Origin: Paralichthys olivaceus
Lineage: Eukaryota > Chordata > Actinopteri > Pleuronectiformes > Paralichthyidae
Assembly: GCF_024713975.1 (NCBI RefSeq)
Contig: NC_091100.1
Span: 18,744,001-18,808,000 of the forward strand
DNA length: 64,000 nt
Direction of reading: 5' to 3'
Position 1 is the stretch's first letter. Each line of letters starts with the position of its first letter. Made by a program: the position numbers and the translations under genes. This document shows, piece by piece, positions 57,050-64,000 of this stretch. A model generated the notes under the pieces. It was given only the letters and a program-made list of their open reading frames with translations. It did no database searches and was not told the origin of the DNA.

Positions 57050-59566
57050 TATATTATGGAATCGCATTTTTTTTAATAATATGTGCTGTCCAAGAGGAGC
57101 TCCGTGTTTTCTCTATTTGCTCGTGTTTTCTTCTAAAGAACCTCTACTCTACTCAATAGCTGTTACTCCCTATAGAAAAGTGGATCCATGAGGGAAACGA
57201 GGCTGAAGGAAGATCAGTTCAATGACCAGACAGTTGTTAACAGAAGAAGTGCACCGATGTATTAGCCACTTTGTGCAAATCACATAACAGACATTCATAT
57301 TATGCTGCCAGAAAACAGTGACAGTGCTATCATCATATGAGCATCTCAAAAAAGTAACACCAGTACTTCTTCATACTTGAATATTCACACAATTAAAACT
57401 CAGTTTTATAGGATTTTTACATAAAATTATGTGATGATAATATTTTCAAATTACAATATCAGAGCACACGCCTGTACACAACAGCAAAGTTGTTGACAAC
57501 TTGGTTATTCAGTTAAGTGTTACAGTGAGAAAGAATGCTCACGACATGAACATGGTGACTGCTCTTCAAATTGTATTGTAACCATATAAATTGTCTTGCG
57601 CAAGAGATGGAAACTGCAGCTCTCCAGTCAAATATGCAGGGATTTTTAGCCAAACTTTGCAAATATCAAAAACACGAAACGTTTGCAGGTAAAGTCACAG
57701 TGATGACATGTTTTCGCTGTATTTGATATTAAATGAAAGGAGATACTAAATCCCCCAAAAAATGTCAGATGCTGCCATTAATATTGAATATGTGTCTGAA
57801 TGCTCTTAGTGTTAATGAATTCAGGGAAAAACATCCCAAACTCAAGGTCCATTTAGCAGATTTGACCAAACTTTAAATTTATCACATGGCCTTCCTCTGC
57901 AGATAGGATTTACCCTTTGTCATTAAATCCAGTGTTCCTTTCCTTTAGTGTGTCTGCTAAGTTACAGTCGCCAAAGTCAGTGGCAAAGGTATTCTTCTCT
58001 ATGCCAGAAAACTTAGATCATCTTAGATCATCAGCTCTTAGATCAAGAGCCTAAAATTCCTTGGTTGCATTCCTGGCTTGTTTACAGGGAAGTGTCTGTG
58101 TTACCAGGTAACAGGCAACACGTTCATCTGCCTACTAATTTGACTCAACATGATTGTTGCCATTGCTGCATCAGGGTGCCTATGGAGACACACTATGAGC
58201 AGCTGACCAATTTCAAAAGAGCTGGCCTCCTGACCAATCAGAGCAGACTGAGCTTTTTGGGAGGTGGACCAAAAGCTAAGATGTAGCATTTCAGCCAGAG
58301 TATGAAAAGAGGCACTGCAGCAGTATCTATGGTATGAAAGAAATGATGCATACTTTGACCATTACAGCATGTAAACTTGTTATCGTAGAATCTTTAAATG
58401 GAGTGTTTTGTCAACTGTAAATAATCTGCTTGCAACTTTTTTCTCCAATATACAGTATATGTATAAATATATATCAAAATTTTAGAAAACACTCAAAATA
58501 CATTAAGTCTGACAAAAATACAGGACCTTTAAACTGTACTTCCACATGCATCTCAAATATCACAATGCCCAGACAAGATCAGCGCTGATAAAGTGCAAAA
58601 TCACAATCTCCAGCAGTAATTCCTATACTCCAGAGTAGCTATTGCAGTATTAAATGGCTTGTTATGATGTGCTTACAAAAAAACTAGATTTCCTATAGAT
58701 TCATCTTAAACATTACAAATCACTTGAAATTCCCCCATAAACCAGCACTAGCTGTTAAATACATGACATTTATCAATACGCCCAGTGAAATGTACCAAAC
58801 TGCCCCATAGCACTGAGAATAGAAGGGAGGAGAGAAGCACTATGAGTCCTTTGGGGTTTTCCAGTGTGAAACACTGAGGCCAAACAAGCTTTGTGGGCGT
58901 ATGCAGGAAATTTACATAAACGTCCTGGGTTTTTTTCTTAGGTGTAGCTTGAGGCCAAACAAAAAGAGAAAGACATTTTTACAAAGTAAGCATCCCCGAT
59001 GATCAGGCAGGTAACAAGTAACAGTGCTGGTTTAGCACTTCTCAAGTAATATGTTCACTTAACTACATTCAAATCCTCCTGTAATCATAACTCTGTCACT
59101 GTCTTATTCAGTTAGTCCCTTTCAATATCACACTGGACACTGAGTTTTGATCCATGAAAACATTAGCCCTATTTATACACCTCTCATCAGTGTCTATTAC
59201 TGTATCTGAACTGATCAAAATATTGCACCTGAAACGCAGTCACTTTGTGATGAAATGTCCTTAACTATGGAAGCCACAACACTTTCTCTTCCCTCCCCTT
59301 TGATTTCATGTCCAGAGAGTAAAAAGTTATTTGATCAAAAGGCAATCAAGAAAATTTAAGCACATATACTATTACAATTTGTTTTTAAAATGTCAAATTC
59401 ATACACGTGAGCAGAAACACAAACACATTAAAGATATTTAGCTCCCATCAAATCCACTCTAGAGTGATATGGGATGTCTTTAATATTTCCATCTTCTTGT
59501 CAGGCAACATAAAATTCCTCAATCAAAGAGCGACTCAGATATATCCTCTTCAAGCCTTGTCCCATA

Positions 59567-62459
59567 TTACCATAACCGGCGTCCAGTGTAGTTAATTGGG
59601 GCTGTGGGCATCTAGAGAGGGAGACAGAGACACAAAGGCCCATTGAGTCAGGTTTATTGAGTAATTAAGAGAGGTTGACACACACAAAGTGAGTAGTTCT
59701 GCCCAACTTACCGTGCCACCATTCATGACCAGAGCCATCTCAGTGGGTTGGTACACGTGACCTCTGAAGGCTATGCCAGGACGTACACTCCCTTGGCTGC
59801 TGTGGTAAGTTCCACTCCGGAGAGCTGACAGACCAACGAGACACAGCGCACAAGTTTAATGTTTCCCATCTCCAAAATTATAATAATTCCAGCATGTATA
59901 ATACTCACTGTGATAGATGTGCTGTGCTCCTAAGACAATAACACATTATCCTACTGAAGTATGATTTGCCCCACAGCTGGGTAACTCAGAGGCCTTCCAC
60001 ACTCTTTAAATGCAACAAAGATGATTTTAATTGTTACTGTGCCTTAAAAGCTGTAGATTGACATGTTCCAGACTCTCCTGTTAACTTATTGTGCTCGCCG
60101 TTAGCTTTGTTAATGGGTGTGTGGAGATAAAACAGAAGTGCCAAGTGGGACAAGTTTTTTCAGATGCAGCTGATTTTGAAAAAAAAAACAAAAAACTAGA
60201 AAATTTAGTTATTTTGAAAATCCAGGCTCTTTACAGGTTTCCTGATAACATCCTGTTACTATGGGGGGGGGGGTTATTTAATTGAAAATCTAGGCTCTTT
60301 ACCAAATGTACACGTTTTTATTGGTTAGAGTTAAGATATGTGACCGTGAGAGCGAGTTAGAAATGTCTTTTTTTCCATCCAAATCTCTTTTTAAACTTTA
60401 CATTACATCCAATGGGGAAGAGTGAGCTCTGTGCTCTAGCACCAGTCTTCAAACAAATGCACCTAATTCAAAAACTATGAGTCCTATCTGTGAAATGAAA
60501 CACTGTGAGAATCCCAAGACTTCCCTAAACGCACAGATATATTTTTTATTGGTCAGAGTTAAGAATGTGATTACATAGATATTGGCATTGGCATTGAATT
60601 TCCTTTCATTTCCCATCAGATGATTCAAAGCCTTGATCAGCAGCTGAGCATGCTGGGAGTGAATGAAGTGGCACCACCAGCAGGAAACAACAAACAGGTC
60701 GTGTAATGAGGTAAAACCGTCTTGTTGTTCTTTTATGATATAACCACAGAAATATGTATCTTTGAGATACCAAAAAGAGGAAGAGTTATACAGACCGTGG
60801 ACTGACTCAATGAGTAACATTAGCACACTTTATAGCCACTGTAAACCACACAAAAACGTATATCTATATATATACAAACTAGTATCTTGAATCCAAAAAA
60901 GAAGAAAATGAAGTCTTTAAGATTAAGATTAAGATTCCATGTTTTAAAGGAGCAGTGCGTAGGATTTAATGGAATCTAGGGATGGAGTTGCAGAACCTGC
61001 TCCTGACGAAAACTCAATACTTCTGGATTTGAGGTGATTAAACACTAATTGCAGACATTGTATTCCATTTCTGCCAGAATATTCCCCATAAATCCTACAC
61101 ACTGATCCTTAAAATGGAAAATCCAGTTTTGACATCCTGTGTTTTCTTTCCATGGCTCTGGCAAGTATTCCAACAAAAGCTCATTACTCACTAACTCTAC
61201 TGCAGAGATTTTTAGAGACAAGGAGGCTGGAAATTGGCTCACACCACATAATCCATAAGAAATCATCCTTTCAAACTAAAAGTAAATCCTCCCATGCCCT
61301 GCTTACACTGTGTTACATGACTTTCCTCTCTGACTCCATCATTGCCTCCTCCTCAGTCAGCTGTACAAATGTCACCCTCCTGAAGTCTGCTATCCTGGAA
61401 AACTCTATGATTTCTTTCTGCCACCTCCCCCACTCTTTGTTTGTCCCAGTTCCTCATAGTTTAGCTCCTCATCTGTGCTTTTGGCTTCATAATAAATACA
61501 GAGAGCTGCCGTCAAAATGAGTCATAAATCCTCCTGTGGAGAAGCCTGTTTGATCATCATGTATTTCATAAGGTTTAATTGGATTTTTTATTGTGTACAA
61601 TGGCTAGAAGTGAGCAACACTCTGCTGTGAGGAAACCTATAATGCACTTGTGGTAGGGTATTATATATAGTTCAAGTTAAGATGTTGATTTCATTGGTTA
61701 AGGTGTATTTTTATGTAGTTCATAAAATGTGACATGACACAATGTTCATACCAATCAATTAAATAAAAATTTAATTTTCATTCATAATTACATTTAATCT
61801 TTACCTGCACCAAGGACTTAATGCTTTTGTCTGCGTTAGTTTTTCTGGTCACACAAAAACATATGGATGGATTACCATAGAACTTGCTGGAAGGATGTGA
61901 TATTGGTCAAGGAAGAACCCATCAAATTTTGGTGTGGCTCTGGAATGCTTCACTTTGTTTGATATTGTGATTTATGGTGTTTTTCACATTTTCGTTGATT
62001 TCCCACAGAATAAGTCATGGGTCTTAGAGGCTGATATTTATGATTGTGTGCAATTCAGTGCAGACCAAAATACAAATCTGGAGCTAGTGATTTAAAATTT
62101 GTTTTTAACAGGGGACTGTCAGGGTTTAGAAAATCTTAGGTAGTTGTTAACACTCCTGTCAAACGTGTATGGTGAATTTTTTTTTTCCTCTTCACTGTCA
62201 CAGACCAGTGACCTGTCAACCAATCACTGACTGTAGAAATGAATTCATGAAGCATGCTGTCACTGTTTCTTAGGTCTGGAGTTTTTTCAGTCCCTCTGTG
62301 AAAGTTGCTCTTAAAACTCTCAATAGGAGAAGGGACATTTTGAATGTGATCAACACCCCTGGTCACTAATGAAAATTACTGTAAATGAACCAGTTAACCA
62401 AAGACAAACCTTTCATACCTTACCTTTCTTTTTTCTTACACACACATATATCCTTCTCG

Positions 62460-62540
<81 letters not shown>

Positions 62541-63657
62541 TTGGCTTACTTGCACTGTGCTCCTCCATAGAAAAGGCTTGGTTTTCTGGGAAGGGTCGGT
62601 GAGAGCGTGCAGGGAGCTCGTCTCCAAAATGTGGAGGAGGGGACGTGTGACTGGTGTTAAAGAAGTCTTGTGTGTTGGACTGTGGAGGATTTCGGAGACA
62701 CAGGTGCGCCTCTGGAATGGCATGGAACAGCAGCAGGATCCATCCCTGAATAACCAGGGCCACCGCCAGCGCAGGCTCATCCAGCACTTTGAGATCGTTC
62801 TTCCCTCCACCACCAAACCTTTCTCCTTTCCCCTTTCCTCTCAACGCCTGGCTGCCGTAAAGATAAAACCCCAGCCAGGCCACCCACAGCAATGCTGAAG
62901 CCAGACTGGACAGGAAGAGCCACACAGCATTACACTTCCATCTCCGTTTTTCACTCTCTCCTTCTCTGTCTTCTTCACTTCCACCACCTCCTTCGTCCCC
63001 AAACTCTCCTCCACAGAGCACCACCCCCAGAGAAAGCCCCATGGCTATGAGGAGCAGCCCTAGGGTGTAGCTGCATGTCAGCGCAAAGTCCAAAGGTGGA
63101 TATTCGCAGGCTGGGTGACCCTCCCTGACAACTGTCAGCAGGACCCATTCAGCAGAGATGATGCCCTGAACCAAGGCCAAGGCCAGGCCAAGCGCTGCCA
63201 GGGTGCTGCCTGAGGGGCTTGTCTTGCCAGCCACCAGCCTCCTGAGCCTCACACCCTGCACGAGCAAACTGGAGAAGCAGAGGGCAAATAGAGGCCCCCA
63301 GAAGGCCCTGCGGACCACACAGAGCGCCTGGTTCTTCCCCACCAGGAAAGCCAGAGAGATGGAGAAAAGGCCGAGAAGTGTGCCAAGGAGCAGAAGAAGA
63401 GGCCCCATGCCAGAGCGCCTGGCAGCATCGGAAATAGAGCGCAGCTTAACAAGCAGGAGTACAGCGATTACCAAAGAAGTGACACCACCGCTGCAAGCCA
63501 CAGCCTCCAGAACTACACCCCAGACTGACTCCAGGTCACACAGCACTCTGTACGGAGGGTCCACATCCTCACTGCATCCCCGAGGAGGAGAAGAGGGGTG
63601 GGATGTACCATAGCCAATCAGTGATAGGACGCAGATGATGATCAGGCTGACGGCCAT
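59567..63657 (-). CDS. gprc5b: Class C orphan G protein-coupled receptor GPRC5B
   Basis: GPRC5B (RAIG2) is an orphan class C receptor at the plasma membrane, with roles in neural and metabolic signalling in mammals. Exons in transcript order are 63657-62550, 59824-59712 and 59611-59567, giving 421 residues (human 403). A signal peptide (MAVSLIIICVLSLIGYG) leads into the short ectodomain RVLCDLESVWGVVLEAVACS. Seven hydrophobic helices follow. Family landmarks are CVVRRAFWGPLFALCFSSLL, AEWVLLTV, WLFLSSLASALLWVAWLGFY and LFHAIPEAHLCL. The tail matches closely: PENQAFSMEEHSA, GHVYQPTEMALVMNGGT and the end PTAPINYTGRRLW. The third intracellular loop carries a Gly/Glu-rich insert (GGEFGDEGGGGSEEDREGES) not present in human. 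AAG precedes the ATG after a pyrimidine tract, so a 5' UTR intron is likely. Confidence 0.95.
60944..61112. repeat. Short terminal-inverted-repeat element, family B (complete-looking)
   Basis: AAGGAGCAGTGCGTAGGATT at the left and AATCCTACACACTGATCCTT at the right are imperfect inverted repeats of about 20 bases, 168 bases apart. TTTTAAAGG and CCTTAAAA at the flanks allow a TTAA-like target duplication. It lies in a gprc5b intron. Confidence 0.7.
61802..62100. repeat. Short interspersed element, family A (diverged)
   Basis: It opens TTACCTGCACCAAGGACTTA, then ATGGATGGATTACCATAGAA and ATCAAATTTTGGTGTGGCTC, matching the order of the left and middle parts of 14424-14806. Confidence 0.55.
62464..62539. 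repeat. (CA)n microsatellite at the gprc5b exon donor
   Basis: A pure CA run of about 76 bases. In the transcript it reads as (UG)n starting about 11 bases after the donor of the main coding exon. Confidence 0.97.
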
Positions 63658-64000
63658 CTTAGAAACACAGAAAAAAACAAATTCAGTGATGAGAGACAGA
63701 GAAAGGGTTAAAGGAAATAAAGAGAGGTACATGTCGAGAGAGAGATAAACAAGAGGAGTGACATTGTTGAAGAAGATCCAAAGAGGAGGAAGGCAGAGAG
63801 ATGAATGTAGATATAATTACATTAACTATAATAATGTACAGGGTCTCCATGATGCACGATATACTGCTCAAACAGCAGCCAACAAAACAAACATTACATA
63901 TTATATATCACATTACATAAGCTATATATCCATATTTAAATGTTTCTACCTCTTTCAGATACACACACAAACACACACTCATGTAGTCACAGAACACAAC
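63658..64000. other. Sequence upstream of the gprc5b coding start
   Basis: The pyrimidine tract immediately before the ATG (minus strand TTTTTTTCTGTGTTTCTAAG) suggests a splice acceptor. The remaining 300 bases look intronic. No 5' UTR exon was identified. Confidence 0.4.

Larger units (their letters stand above)
56422..59566. other. Intergenic region between knop1 and gprc5b
   Basis: After the knop1 promoter and a family B element (56700-56932) there are about 2.6 kb of AT-rich DNA without recognised exons. Part is presumably the gprc5b 3' UTR. IQCK, which lies between KNOP1 and GPRC5B in human, was not found here. Confidence 0.45.

Noticed and set aside
63203-63613. 136-codon plus-strand open frame
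   Set aside because: It lies antisense to the membrane-helix exon of gprc5b and has no family features.

Overview
This is nuclear DNA of a ray-finned fish, most likely a percomorph teleost. Genes are split by short GT-AG introns, long (CA/TG)n microsatellites are frequent, fish-type interspersed repeats are scattered throughout, and the encoded proteins are vertebrate orthologues. No bacterial, organellar or recognisable retroviral sequence was seen. All exon maps were assembled by hand from splice sites and reading frame; every multi-exon CDS given here sums to a whole number of codons. Boundaries may be off by a base or two.

Layout, left to right: crtac1 (+, 1451-5098); golga7b (-, 7819-10245); zfyve27/protrudin (-, 13037-18646); a PIM-like serine/threonine kinase (-, 21714-23637), followed downstream by a mosaic of duplicated kinase and zfyve27 exons (20712-21674); a C2H2 zinc-finger gene (-, 26643-29101); a cytochrome c oxidase subunit 8 gene (-, 29425-29761); avpi1 (+, 31161-32699); pi4k2a (-, 34420-39923); pgam1 (+, 41800-44760); exosc1 (+, 46367-50435); knop1 (-, 51849-55482 or a little further 5'); gprc5b (-, 59567-63657).

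The block from crtac1 to exosc1 matches, as a set, genes of human chromosome 10q24 (CRTAC1, GOLGA7B, ZFYVE27, AVPI1, PI4K2A, PGAM1, EXOSC1). The block knop1-gprc5b matches human 16p12. The window therefore carries a synteny junction between exosc1 and knop1. The genes do not form a pathway. They are mostly housekeeping: membrane lipid kinase, ER shaping protein, glycolysis, RNA exosome, respiratory chain. The PIM-like kinase belongs to a teleost-expanded family and is the only locus with obvious recent structural change.

I did not find an undescribed biological system. The items most worth a second look are the recent kinase/zfyve27 exon mosaic, the recurrent placement of CA/TG repeats at splice donors (six introns), the shortened crtac1 C-terminus, a GC-AG intron and a CLEAR-like E-box at pi4k2a, RFX X-box-like sites, and two families of short interspersed elements.
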